A stretch of DNA of 64,000 nt from the NCBI GenBank assembly GCA_010094025.1, contig ML991780.1, positions 186,001 through 250,000 of the forward strand. Direction: 5' to 3'. Position numbers and translations under genes: made by a program. Positions 9,491 through 19,573 of the stretch are shown here, one piece after another. The first letter of the stretch is position 1, and each line of letters starts with the position of its first letter. The notes under the pieces are model-generated. The model worked only from the letters and a program-made list of their open reading frames with translations. It searched no databases and was not told where the DNA came from. Source of the DNA: Viridothelium virens (lineage: Eukaryota; Ascomycota; Dothideomycetes; Trypetheliales; Trypetheliaceae).

Positions 9491-10867
9491 AGGTGAAGAC
9501 TGAACGCCTTCAAATTAGTGATCAGGTTTCTTGATATGAGAAGTGCGATCGATAGAATCCGAAAAGCGGGGAAAAGAGAAAGGCAAGCTCGGAAAGTATC
9601 GCAAAGAGTGGTTGTCCTGGTGGCTCGGGGCACCTAGGTTTGGATGCTAACGGATCCCTACTGATTACAGATCTTTTCCTTGGACAGTGAATTAGCAACT
9701 GGCCAATCTGCATCAACTATTCCAGGGCTGAAAATTGCTCGTCTCAGCCCTGTGAGGCGGAATTGACTTGTTCGCCATCATCTTCGAGTCTTCCACTCAG
9801 TAAATAGGGTAACCCGTGGCTGTAAAGCTGATATCGAACATTGAACCTACGAAGACAAATGACTTGAGGCCACCAGTGGGATATTGAATAAGTGGTCGTC
9901 GATGTCGACGACAATGCGAAGTTACATTTCAGATTGAGCATACTTTCTGAAGCTGGACGACGTTGCGGCACAGATACAACAACCTCCTTCAATGCTCAGC
10001 CATGTCATTTTTAGCCAATGGCAGAGGATACGGCGCGCTCAAAGGAGCCGTATCATATTTTTAGGCGTCCAAATTTGGATCCACACTGGTCTGAGGTGCG
10101 GCTTGGATTGGATTGCCTTTGGAAAGAAGATTACATCGGATACATGCTGTGCCGCGAGCTGAGGGAAATTTCCCTGCTGCGTTGTGTCAGCTGCGGCACA
10201 GTCGGAGAAATATAGGTCTCTTCCTTAGTATACTATGGTCCTCGCAGACCTTACGAAGTGCTCTAAAATTGCGATGGCTATTGGCTTTCGATCGTCTCTT
10301 GGCGGATGTCTTCTCTTGTACTAGCCTTGAGTATTACATGGTTTGAGATTTCAACAATGTCATACTTTCCGATCTCGTACGTGACTTGGCCAAGGTGCGA
10401 TCAGAATTGGAGACATGAAATTGAGGTTCACATGCAATCGCAAAAGAAGAACCCACTTTGCTTTAACTTTAGCGAATGATTACAAAGATTTCGATGCGAT
10501 CTTGTGGAGCGATCAATCCTTGCTGCTACGGTTCACCGAGGATCTGTCGGTCTGATCTTGAGGCGAGCCTTGCCTGAGATACTGGGAAGGGGCGAATTGA
10601 AGGAGGGTGAATGACTTAGATAGTGGAACGTCATGCTGATGCATTTGCCGCGTTAGCATCTCAGAAAAGTTCAATGGCATTCTTTGTGAAAACAACACGA
10701 GGTAGAAATACTTTCATCGAGACGTTGTGAAAAGTCCAACTCCGAGGATTCACTAATAAAACGCCCGAGACGCCGAAAATGATGCTCCGTTCTACTCCCT
10801 GACCAGTCGTGCACGAGCCTTTGTTGATCCTTGCTCACATTTTCTCTCATCAATGCATATCTCTTCT
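9491..10867. other. Long intergenic stretch with small inverted repeats
   Basis: No convincing gene. Open frames of up to about 80 codons lack motifs. Visible structures are GTCGTCGA-TG-TCGACGAC near 9897-9914, an 8-nt inverted repeat GATACGGC...GCCGTATC near 10028-10055, and a stronger hairpin at 10148-10200 (listed separately). Confidence 0.4.
10148..10200. repeat. Hairpin-forming inverted repeat
   Basis: TGTGCCGC(G)AGCTGA at the left pairs with TCAGCTGCGGCACA at the right: 14 paired bases with a single bulge. The loop contains GGGAAATTTCCC, itself a perfect palindrome. It lies in non-coding sequence; function unknown. Confidence 0.55.
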
Positions 10868-11551
10868 CTATATCTTCGTCTCGCTCTCTCCAGCACCGGC
10901 CGCCCCTAACTTGACCGTCCCCTTGACGACATCTCTCACCAGGCCCAAGGCCTCCACCGCAAACCTCACCATATTTCCCACTCGGTCGCCACCCAACCCC
11001 GTCTCCACTTCTCTTGTCGCCACGCCTGACTCACCTGCCACCGCCAGCGCTACATACCCTGGCTTCCTGTTCCTCGTTTGCCCGCCCGTAGGTCCTGCAG
11101 TCCCAGACTCCGATACGGTATATGTGGATTGCAAGGTATTGCGCACATGAGTAGCGAGACCGCTGACGATGGCTGGAGTGGGACCGGCATAGGAAGATAT
11201 GGTCTGAGGAGTCCAGCCCGCGAAAGCGAGGCGAGATTCGAGGGTGTAGAGCTGGCAGGACGCGTTAGTGAAATGAGGGATTGCGGAAGAAGCGGTAAGG
11301 AGGTTACTGTAAGGCCGCCTTTGTAGAACTGCGATGCCCCGGGAGTGGAGAGGAGGGATGCTGATATGATCCCGCCTGCCGCCTTCGCACATTGTAAGTT
11401 TGCAGCGTCTCTGTTGCTATCTGATGTTTTGACATACTGTCTCTGCCACTGATATCGTTTCGCCTTGCTCTTTTAACAACTTGGCTACTTCAGCCACGAT
11501 TTCAACGACCTCCTTCGGTGGAAAGTCTGCACTGCTTGCGTCGGTTGACAT
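10868..11551 (-). CDS. CinA-domain protein (nicotinamide-nucleotide amidase-like)
   Basis: Three-exon model: 11551-11438, 11382-11308 and 11251-10868, 190 residues. The splices join SVAET to AAGGIISASLLSTPGASQ and then KGGLT to LYTLESRLAFAGWTP, restoring the CinA C-terminal signature; intron 2 has a CACTAAC branch site. The later SGTAGPTGGQ loop and the GGDRVGNMVRFAVEALGL helix complete the domain. Bacterial CinA C-terminal domains deamidate nicotinamide mononucleotide to nicotinate mononucleotide in NAD recycling. Stand-alone CinA-domain proteins occur in many filamentous fungi, where the reaction is assumed rather than shown. The canonical AESCTGG is here AETAAGG, as I recall for fungal members. 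No targeting signal is seen, so it is probably cytosolic. Confidence 0.82.
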
Positions 11552-12723
11552 GTTTGCACGTCACTTGCTTCCCGTCCAATTCAAGTGAGGATTATCTTGA
11601 AAATGAAGCGACCACGCACTGCTAATTTGCCTTGTTGCGAAGGAGGAACAAGGTATCTTCGCAGTGAGTCGATGTGAAGGAGAAGAGAAGGAACGTCGGA
11701 ACAGAATTTTTGATTGCATCGGACAAACAAGTGTAGAGAATGAGGCCTGATAACTGAATGCTTCAACAAACCTGACGTCAGGCATCGTGGGGCAACACCA
11801 GCACCGTGGGGTAGCGCGGGGCAAGCGCTTGGGGAAATTTCTCCACATGTGTGGTTGACGGGTAACGATCTTGTGCATGTTGCGTTTGTCGTCGTAAGCT
11901 CGCTGTGTCTCATCTCCGATTTGCAACCGACTGTTTGGTGCTGAAGCTGAACGAGAACTCACCGCAGTCCTGACTCAGACTGAAGAGCTAGCCAAAGGTG
12001 CATGTAAGCACCCTCTTCATCAACTACTAGACTTCTAATTTATATCGTCTCAGGGTACCAGTAAACATTTCCTGTTGCCTGATGTGAATCAAACACTGGT
12101 GCCTGCTTTCATTGGCTTCCTATCTCCATGTCCATATGGGGTATGGAGGTAGATGCAGGAAAGGATAGCCATGCATGAGCCAGCACGAATCGCGAAGACG
12201 GCAATCATCAATAGTGTTTAGCAGATAAAATCGGCTGTAGGCATCAACAGGATTGAAGCCCACGCGAACTGCCCGACAGATAGAACTGTTCCATAGCTAC
12301 TTAACAGTCCTTCACGAAATAGACACGCCACGCGTCCACCACTGGGACTGCATCTACAACCTGGATGCTTTGAATGTGGTCCACAGACGGTTGCAGCCCA
12401 ACGGACGATTTTTTGACAGTACGTTGCGCAGCGCCGATAAAGGAGTCATTTAGGAGATAAGTTGCAGAGTCCCATGTATTCAGAGAGACGTACCTTAGGC
12501 ACCAGTGTTCACTCACGGGGATTCCATGCACCTATTTCATTTAACAGTATTGCAGGTACTTTTATAGCCTCAAGGGTGTCCTAGGCACCAGTATTGTGTT
12601 CGATACTTATACCAGGACGCACCTGATCTCGAGACCTCCAATCCACTGCTACGATTTCCATCCCAAGATCGAAACAAATAATCCATAATCCAAACTCAAC
12701 TTGACCTTTCCAAATACGAAGAT
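11552..12723. other. Intergenic, no recognised gene
   Basis: Overlapping frames of 65-133 codons have no motifs. The word AGGCACCAGT recurs: inverted at about 12093-12104 (AACACTGGTGCCT) and direct at about 12497-12506 and 12580-12590. It is too short to call an element. Confidence 0.35.
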
Positions 12724-14026
12724 ATGGCCGTTGGAAGCATGAGTGGTGAGTATATGGAGGCTGAGTTTGCCTGTCCCTATCTGATGGGAGATAGACACGA
12801 AGTCGACTGTGACTTTGCATTCCAAATCCTATGCACTCCCAGAAAGACCAACGGTCGTCGTTTGCGTAGATGGCTTCGATCCCGAATATCTTGAAAAGGG
12901 CATTGCCGATGAGCTGATGCCCAATTGCAAGAAATTCCTCGAAACTGGCTTTCACGTCACGGCCAACGCCGCCATGCCGACATTTACAAATCCTAATAAC
13001 ACCTCCATCATCACAGGTGTTCCCACTGCAGTCCATGGCATATCAGGAAACTTCTATCTGGACCGCGAGACAGGCAAAGAGATCATGGTTACGGATGCGT
13101 CCCTTCTCCGCGGTTCGACCATTTTGGCTGAGATGTCAAAGCGAGGTATCCACGTAGCTGCTATCACCGCTAAAGACAAGCTGCGTCGCCTCCTCGATTG
13201 TGGACTTGAGAATGCTATCTGCTTCTCTTCAGAGTATGCTGCCAACTGCACGCTGGCCGAAAATGGAATCGAGAATGTGGAGTCCTGGATTGGTCGACCG
13301 GCACCAAGCCAATACTCTGCAGACCTTTCTCTGTATGTCATAGACGCTGGAGTCAAACTCCTCGAAGAGAGGCGCGCTGATCTGCTCTACCTGACGCTTT
13401 CGGACTATGTCCAACACAAATACGCACCCAGGACTCCAGAAGCGAACGAATTCCTTGCTGCGCTCGATATGCGTCTCGGAAAGTTAGCGGACATGGGTGC
13501 CGTGGTAGCGGTGACTGGTGATCATGGGATGAGTGATAAATCTAATGACGATGGTAGTCCAAATGCTCTATTCTTACAGGACGAGCTCGAGTCTCGGTTT
13601 GGTGCCGATTGTGCGCGGGTAATGTGTCCCATCACAGACCCTTTCGTCAAGCACCACGGCGCACTCGGCTCCTTCGTGAGAGTCCATGTTCGTCAATCGT
13701 GTGACATCCCGGCGATGATGAACCTTTGCAAGACGTTTCCACAGGTGGAGCTTGTGCTAACCGGGACAGAGGCGGCAGCAAAATTTGAGATGCCCTTGGA
13801 CCGAGAAGGCGATTTTGCCGTTGTCTCAACAGGAAATGCAACTATTGGGGCCAAGCAAACTGAACACGACTTGACGCAGCTCGGTGCTCACCGATTGAGA
13901 TCTCATGGGGGCTTATCAGAGCAGCCAGTGCCTTTAATCTTGTCCAAGCCAGTGCGCGATGCTGGAGTAGCTCTTAAGAAGGATTGGAGGAATTTCGATA
14001 TATTTGATCTGGCCTTAAACTGGTAA
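12724..14026 (+). CDS. Phosphonoacetate hydrolase (alkaline phosphatase superfamily)
   Basis: Two exons: 12724-12745 and 12795-14026 (49-nt intron, GTGAGT...GATAG), 417 residues. The tiny first exon gives MAVGSMSD and supplies the only ATG; the downstream frame otherwise starts at a GTG. The enzyme would cleave the C-P bond of phosphonoacetate to acetate and phosphate. Superfamily metal-site motifs are present in order: VVCVDGFD (Asp near 33), the nucleophile region PTFTNPNNTSIITG (Thr near 72), LTLSDYVQHKY (Asp and His), VTGDHGMSDK (Asp-His pair) and LRSHGGLSEQ (His). TNPNN plus the length near 410 fits bacterial PhnA hydrolases better than nucleotide pyrophosphatases. No signal peptide, so intracellular. 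No other phosphonate gene is adjacent. Confidence 0.88.
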
Positions 14027-15179
14027 GCGGAGGGCAAGCGGCCAGGAAAATTGTAAGCTACTATGCAAGTCAGTAGTGTAGAAACAGGAGTTGTTTATTT
14101 CTGCCAGTACGTTAACCGGATGTCATTAGTAATTGTTGATGACCAAGCTCTATTTGGTGCAATGACCAATTAAGGAAAGGCTCCTGTCCAGGGGCTGGTT
14201 CTCCCGATTTCCCCCCCAAAAGCACAGCACATAGCAGAGGGTCAAATTTTTTTGCAATCCGGCGCCGATGGTTGGAATCTGCAGGTCTCAAGATCCTCCT
14301 CGCTCGTCCGCGGATACCATATTTCATACCTTCCATGAGGTCAAACGAGTGTCGCGGCGAAAGGTAGAGATGGTTTTGGGTCGGTGACCAGATTCCTGTT
14401 GGTCAGAATGGCTTCTCCGCAGTTTGTCTCTTGATGCAAGTGAGGCCAGTTCTATACACTGCGATGATATTTTCTATTTATTACTCTTTTTTCTGAATAG
14501 TTATAAAGATCGGTATTTTAGTTATCTTCTGACTGCTATAAGAAGCAGTACTTAGAAGGTTATAATCAGTAGTTCTCCAGTCGCTGTAAGCGCCCGTTGC
14601 TCATTCGCTTCACCTTGTTATATTATGGCTAGGATAAGCCATTTTTTAATTCAGTCATTATAATCTCTCCTTGCTTCATAGAAGATCTTGAGCCCAACGC
14701 ACGGGCTTCTTTTCTACCGCTGCCCCGGCAACCCCTATCGCGCGGTGCCAAGCACTCAACATCCTTTGGCATCGATATTAATTGGTGTTTTGTTAGCCAG
14801 ACTACAGCTAGCACAGAACAATAGAAGATCTTGACTACCTAGATAGCCAACGTTGGTATTCCGAAAGTCGTCACAATCGATCATAGCGAAGGATTTACGT
14901 ATGTCATTGCAGCTTATGAATTCGATTAGTATTCGAGGCTTAGGGATCTCGATTTATAAGCGCTGCCAGTGAAGGATAATTGCAATATATCGACGGAGAT
15001 AGCCCCTTTCTTATACGAAAGTACCATGTTGATGCTAATAATTCCATCCAGGTATGTTAAAGCAGCAAGAGCTTTATTGAGATTATCAAGCACGGCAGGT
15101 TGGTGATCTCGTATAAAATGAAGAATCTCTTTGATCTTGAAATCCCTCAGTGAACCAGTCGATTCTTCTAGTTCTCATC
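14027..15179. other. Intergenic, AT-rich from about 14440 to 15110
   Basis: The first 400 nt after the hydrolase are ordinary. From about 14440 the base composition turns visibly AT-rich, with many TATAA and TTATT words, unlike both flanking genes. This is compatible with repeat material decayed by mutation, possibly RIP. One recognisable island inside it is listed separately. Confidence 0.45.
14600..14830 (-). mobile_element. Possible relic of a pogo/Fot1-type DNA transposase
   Basis: On the minus strand a short stretch reads NIDAKGC, LGTA and then an Arg-rich segment (GRKEARALGSRSSMKQGE). The order resembles the (N/I)xDxKG...LG...R(R)GR stretch around the second catalytic Asp of fungal pogo-like transposases. 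The frame is interrupted and the flanks are AT-rich, so if real it is a degraded fragment of under 250 nt. No terminal inverted repeats were found around it. The resemblance is short and could be chance. Confidence 0.25.
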
Positions 15180-16570
15180 ATGCTGTACCTTGCAATCCTC
15201 TGCCTTGCAACTTGCATTGCTAGTTCTTCAACCCATGCACGAGGAGAGTGGGAAGATGGATTGAACTTCAGGTTTCCAAATGTCACATCCCCACAGCCCT
15301 TCAATATTTCCGTTGAACCAGCCTTCGTTAACGAGACTCTCACAAAAGTCTCGCTGTACCGTCCATCCCGAGATATATTTTCTACGTGGACAAATGAGGG
15401 TCCGGCCAGGGCTAATATTACCGAGTTAGCTAGCTATTGGGCCACAGACTACGACTGGTTCCACGTGCAAGACCAGATCAACTCAAACTTCTCGCACTAC
15501 GCTACATCCGTAACGGGGATTGAGAACTACACAGCGCCTGTGCCTCTACATTTCGTACACGAGCGCTCGGCGGACCCGGACGCGATCCCTCTATTGCTAC
15601 TACACGGCTGGCCATCCACACATCTCGAATGGCAGAAGGTCATCAAACCACTGTCATCTCAAGCAGGCAATGTGTCTTTCCACGTTGTTGCTCCAGATCT
15701 TCCGGGCTATGGCTTCAGTCCAGCGCCAACGCAGCCGATGACCGTTCAATCCATGGGTTACGCAATGGATGCGCTCATGCGACAGCTCGGTTACGACAAG
15801 TATGGCATCGTTAGCACCGATCTTGGCTGGTTCGTTGGTCTCTGGATGGTCGCCGATGTTGGAAGCAATGTCATTGGGCACTTTTCCGATTTTTGGTTCA
15901 TCCAACCCAATGCCACGGACTTGGCCCGTTTTGCGAACAACGAAACCACGCCTGAAGAAACTGACTACATAAACACACTTAACGCATGGACCGCTTCCCA
16001 TGAGGCATACCTCCTTACGCATTCCACAAAGCCGTTAGCTATTTCGCTGGCAATGTCGGACAGTCCAGTTGGGTTTGCTGGATGGGCATGGGATTTGATC
16101 CGCACTGTGAGCGGTGGATACATGTATGAAACGGCCGATATCATTACATCGACCATGATGCTCTATATACAGGGAACGCATGGCAACATTCGACTTTACT
16201 TAGAAGCTTTCAAGGTGAGTTCCAGATTTCTTCCCTGGCACCTAAAGCTGCTACTCTCGATACTGACTGCCAACTATCAGCCTTCGATCCAAGCGTGGCC
16301 TGCGACCACAATACCGACCGCTGTTAGCGAGTGGAGTTGGGCCGGCGGCCCCTTTCCAGAGCTTGCTAACGCAGCCGCGGTAAGCTTGGACTGTCTGTGA
16401 CATTATGACCTTTTATTCTGACTCTCCGGCAGCCTCTCAGCTGGGCCCAAAGAACGGCCAATGTCACCTTCTATAATCACCATGATTCCGGAGGGCACTT
16501 TCCCGCGATTTCAGAGACAGACGCTTGGATAGAGGATCTTCAAGCATTCTTTTCACAAATTGTATCATAG
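15180..16570 (+). CDS. Secreted epoxide hydrolase-like alpha/beta hydrolase (EHN family)
   Basis: Three exons: 15180-16214, 16281-16379 and 16433-16570, all phase 0, 423 residues. ATG 15180 begins a clean signal peptide (MLYLAILCLATCIASS). An epoxide-hydrolase N-terminal (EHN) region follows, with WATDYDWFHVQDQINSN, and then the alpha/beta hydrolase core: HGWP oxyanion motif near residue 142, DLPGYGFSP, and nucleophile Asp near 214 (VSTDLGWFVG). The last exon supplies the catalytic His near 400 (HDSGGHFPA). EHN proteins open epoxides to diols by Asp attack. Many Asn-X-Ser/Thr sites and the leader point to secretion, unusual against the membrane or cytosolic enzymes of this class. The substrate is unknown; juvenile-hormone-like or plant epoxides are only guesses. 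Confidence 0.85.
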
Positions 16571-17112
16571 TAGGTTCAAAGACATCAAATAATGTCCGAG
16601 AATTGTCTTCAGGAGCAACAGCATTCTGGTCACCAGCCACCTACTTATTGATCAGCCACCTGGATATCGACCAACTACTTGGTGGGAAGCTGGGGAGATA
16701 GCAAATACAAATAGGAGAGCGGGATGGTGCAATGGAAGTCGACAAGATACTAAGCACTGCCTCTGCACTCAAGGCTTTACTGAACTACCAAAATCATCAA
16801 TATCCAGGAATAGCTGAAAGTTCACCCCTGGATCTCGAAGTCTGCATAGAACAGTATTTGAAGCAAGATCAATAATCAAATCGTTGAAGTCGGGTTATGC
16901 TTAGGTGAGTAATTGTATGAGCGACGCCTTCGGAGTCATAGTCTCACCGGTATTTGGAATGGACACCAAGGAGTTGCCTAGGAAATAGTGCCACCTACTT
17001 AAAATCATCGACCCCGCAATGCCCAAAATCTTAGGGTTGTTTTATATAATAAATGCAGTAATGCTGTCATCTCCGCGAGTTCATATTCTGACTACGTACT
17101 CATAATTCCGCC
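16571..17112. other. Intergenic
   Basis: Only the 3' UTR of the epoxide hydrolase and the promoter of the next gene on the same strand are expected here; no further feature was seen. Confidence 0.4.
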
Positions 17113-17937
17113 ATGATCAAGTCAAGAGACACAATCACGACAGGCGACGGGTCAATCCTCCACTACGAGATCCACGGTACACCTTCCGCCTCCCACCCTT
17201 CCCTAGTCTTCCTTCACTACTACGGAGGCTCCCCCACCACTTTTGCGCCGCTCCTCTCCCAACTCCACCTTCAATCCTTCCACAAAGTCCTCTACCACGC
17301 CCGCGGCTGGTCACCCAGCACCGGGCCCGCCGACCCAACCGCATATGGCATCTCCACCATGTCCGCCGACCTCTCCACCATCCTCTCCCACACCGGCGTC
17401 GCTGACCACAGTGCTGGTTTCATCCTCATCGGCCACTCCATGGGCGCCAAAGTCGCGCAACACTACGCCGCCACCGCCGCATCACCCGCGCTCCGAGGCC
17501 TGCTCCTTGTAGCGCCCGCTCCCCTCCATGGATTGAGCCTACCGCCCGAAGCCAAGGCGCAGCAGCGCGCCGCGTATCAGAGCGCTGAGGGTGTGAGGTT
17601 CGTGCTCGACAATGTCCTCACTGCGGGACCGGGGACGTTGGGAAAGGACGTCGTGGAGCAGTGCGTCAGAGATTCGATGCGTGGGAATGAGGTGGCGACG
17701 GCGGCGTGGCCGGAGTATGCGGCGGGGGAGGAGTATGCGGAGCTGCAGGAGGGGGTGCGCGTGCCGGTGGTGGTGCTTCGGGGTGATAAGGACTTCGAGC
17801 GGGAGGTGGTTGGAGAGCTGGGCGTTGAGCAGGGATGGGTTAATAGGACGGTGGAGGACTGCGGGCATTTGATTCCGCTTGAGAAGCCGGAGAGATTGGG
17901 GAAGGAGGTGTTGGATTTTGTGGAGCGGATCTCTTAG
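17113..17937 (+). CDS. Alpha/beta hydrolase fold protein
   Basis: Single exon, 274 residues, ending at TAG 17935-17937. The fold is clear: HYEIHG and LVFLHYYGG (oxyanion turn, HYYG where HGxG is usual), the nucleophile elbow GHSMG with Ser near 109, an acid-strand VPVVVLRGDKD with Asp, and CGHLIPLEKPE with His near 252. This is a small cytosolic esterase- or lipase-like hydrolase; sequence alone does not give the substrate. No signal peptide. It lies 540 nt downstream of the secreted epoxide hydrolase on the same strand, but nothing else suggests a shared pathway. Codons are strongly GC-rich at the third position, more than its neighbours. Confidence 0.8.
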   Translation: MIKSRDTITTGDGSILHYEIHGTPSASHPSLVFLHYYGGSPTTFAPLLSQLHLQSFHKVLYHARGWSPSTGPADPTAYGISTMSADLSTILSHTGVADHSAGFILIGHSMGAKVAQHYAATAASPALRGLLLVAPAPLHGLSLPPEAKAQQRAAYQSAEGVRFVLDNVLTAGPGTLGKDVVEQCVRDSMRGNEVATAAWPEYAAGEEYAELQEGVRVPVVVLRGDKDFEREVVGELGVEQGWVNRTVEDCGHLIPLEKPERLGKEVLDFVERIS

Positions 17938-18487
17938 TTGCTCTTCACTGGAGGGGAACAGATGAGGGTGAGGAGACTGAGACAAAGGCTTTCGCTGTTG
18001 CAAATCCGGACCAGTTCGAAGAGAACTCCGGCCGGTGCCGCGATTGATGAGTTTCGGGTTCGAGTAAGCCAAAATTTCCAGCGTCAGTTAACAAACCCGC
18101 AGTCAGGTATATCTTCTGATGTTCTCTAACGAAGCTGTGATGGTCTGATTCTTCCGCGGACCTTTCCTGATGATGAACAGCATGGATAGAGGACAAAGTC
18201 TTTGGAAATGTACCTTACCGCGGCTGGGGGGTTCCTCAACTGGTAATTAATACAATGTTATTTCGAATTTACTGTTATGACCCTGTTGGCCCATGTTAAC
18301 GCTCCCTTAACATGCGCCAACATGGTCATAACATTTAAACTGAGGTAACATTGAACTAATTACCAGTTGAGCAACCCCCCAGTCGTGGTAAGGTAGTCAT
18401 ACTGGAGGGTACTTTCGGGTTAGACGTATTAAGTAGAGAGTCCCGGCCAATCTGACGGCGGTCAGCAGGTTTCTCATGCCCACAGAT
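17938..18487. other. Intergenic between convergent genes, carrying a MITE
   Basis: This gap holds the 3' ends of the alpha/beta hydrolase (+) and MOSC (-) genes plus the foldback element at 18211-18395. No gene is supported. Confidence 0.6.
18211..18395. mobile_element. Foldback MITE, probably Tc1/mariner (pogo/Fot1)-like
   Basis: A 185-nt non-coding element that is almost entirely an inverted repeat. The outer arms, 18211-18260 and 18346-18395, match at 45 of 50 positions when one is reverse-complemented. A second pair of arms, 18274-18299 and 18307-18332, matches at 24 of 26 around a 7-nt loop. Both ends are bounded by TA, the target duplication of Tc1/mariner elements, and the GGGGGG/CCCCCC block inside the arm recalls Fot1-type ends. 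No transposase is inside, so it would be moved in trans. The few arm mismatches suggest a fairly young insertion. It lies about 90 nt beyond the MOSC stop codon, without disrupting a gene. Confidence 0.8.
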
Positions 18488-19573
18488 TCAATGATACATA
18501 CCGAATCTCGTCCTTTCAGCGTTCCTCTTCGTAACAATAGCCTCATCACCGACCTCTATTACTTGGCCATCATTGTCCGGATACAGATATGCATACCTAC
18601 CAAATATCGGGCTCCATTTAGCACCTGGGTCTACCCTCCTATCTTTCATAAGTTTCTTAAGCATGGTCCCAGACTCTCCTGTGCCAGGCTTTCCAGTATT
18701 ATAGTCAACGTTGATACTTGAGCAGCGTCCGCAGTTGTGAAGTAATTTGAGGTTTGCATCACCAATGGACATCTCACCCCAGAAATCTTCTTCCCATTCT
18801 TCCTCAGCACCTTCAAGAATGATATTCGGGCGGAATTTCGTTATGTCCATTTCCTCGCCATCTGGCAGTCGCGCGGAAACATTCCGCAAAGACGTCTTGG
18901 AGACCACAAGGAAAGGAGCGCAATCGGCAAAGGAAAGCTTCTCCTCCTCGTCCTTACCCCAGCCGAAGGGAAGAATAGTGCTGGTGATTGAAGACATCCA
19001 GGATTTGTTCGACTGACCGTCTGTAAGACCCGGAAAGAGGGCTCGACGACGGTTGGTCCCAAGGAAGACAAATATAACTTCAAATCCAAACCACTTCGAG
19101 AACCACTTGTTGTAGTGCACGCCCATATTGTATGCCTGGGTCGGGCTGTGATGGAGATCGACATCCAACACATCAAGACGCCTAGTCTCTGGGATCAAAG
19201 GGACCTCAATTGTTTCCCTTGGTCCATTGTTTGGCTCATGATGGGTCACAAACAGTTTTCCGGAAGGATCTTTCTCATCGGGATATTCTATATCGGTGTA
19301 GAACAAGCACATACCCGTAAACTCTGAGACCTGCATTTTTTCATATCGAACGCCCGTATCCTCACGATGAACCTTGTACAACATAAATCTTCGATCAAAG
19401 GGGAATCCTAGGCGGGCAATTTCAGACCGCGAGAGAGCGATGCCCCGTAGGGACTTGATAGGGTAAATGTAAAGCTTTTGACCGGGTTGGCATCATTATT
19501 TCAGGAAGGGGTTAAAAGGACTTCGCGAGTGAATAGAGATTTAGTGGTCGAGACATACCTCGCTAACCTTCAT
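18488..19573 (-). CDS. MOSC-domain protein (mARC-like, molybdenum cofactor binding)
   Basis: Two exons: 19573-19559 (only MKVSE) and 19474-18488, 84-nt intron, 333 residues. The join gives MKVSELYIYPIKSLRG, the classic opening of the MOSC N-terminal beta barrel. The MOSC domain proper follows with FADCAPFLVVS, ITKFRPNIILEG (the FRPN motif), a Trp/Glu-rich stretch and HNCGRCSSINVD with the conserved cysteine that ligates molybdenum in mARC and Moco sulfurase C-terminal domains. No aminotransferase domain is present, so it is the stand-alone type expected to reduce N-oxygenated compounds, probably with a cytochrome b5 partner. No clear mitochondrial leader. The 3' end faces the MITE. Confidence 0.87.

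Noticed and set aside
11307-11392. Reading the CinA gene as one exon starting MCEGGRRDHIS
   Set aside because: That frame destroys the AAGGIISASLLSTPGAS motif; the spliced reading restores it.
12088-12590. Repeated AGGCACCAGT words as ends of a small transposon
   Set aside because: The shared stretch is only 10-13 nt, copies differ in orientation and flanks, and no target duplication or internal structure was seen.
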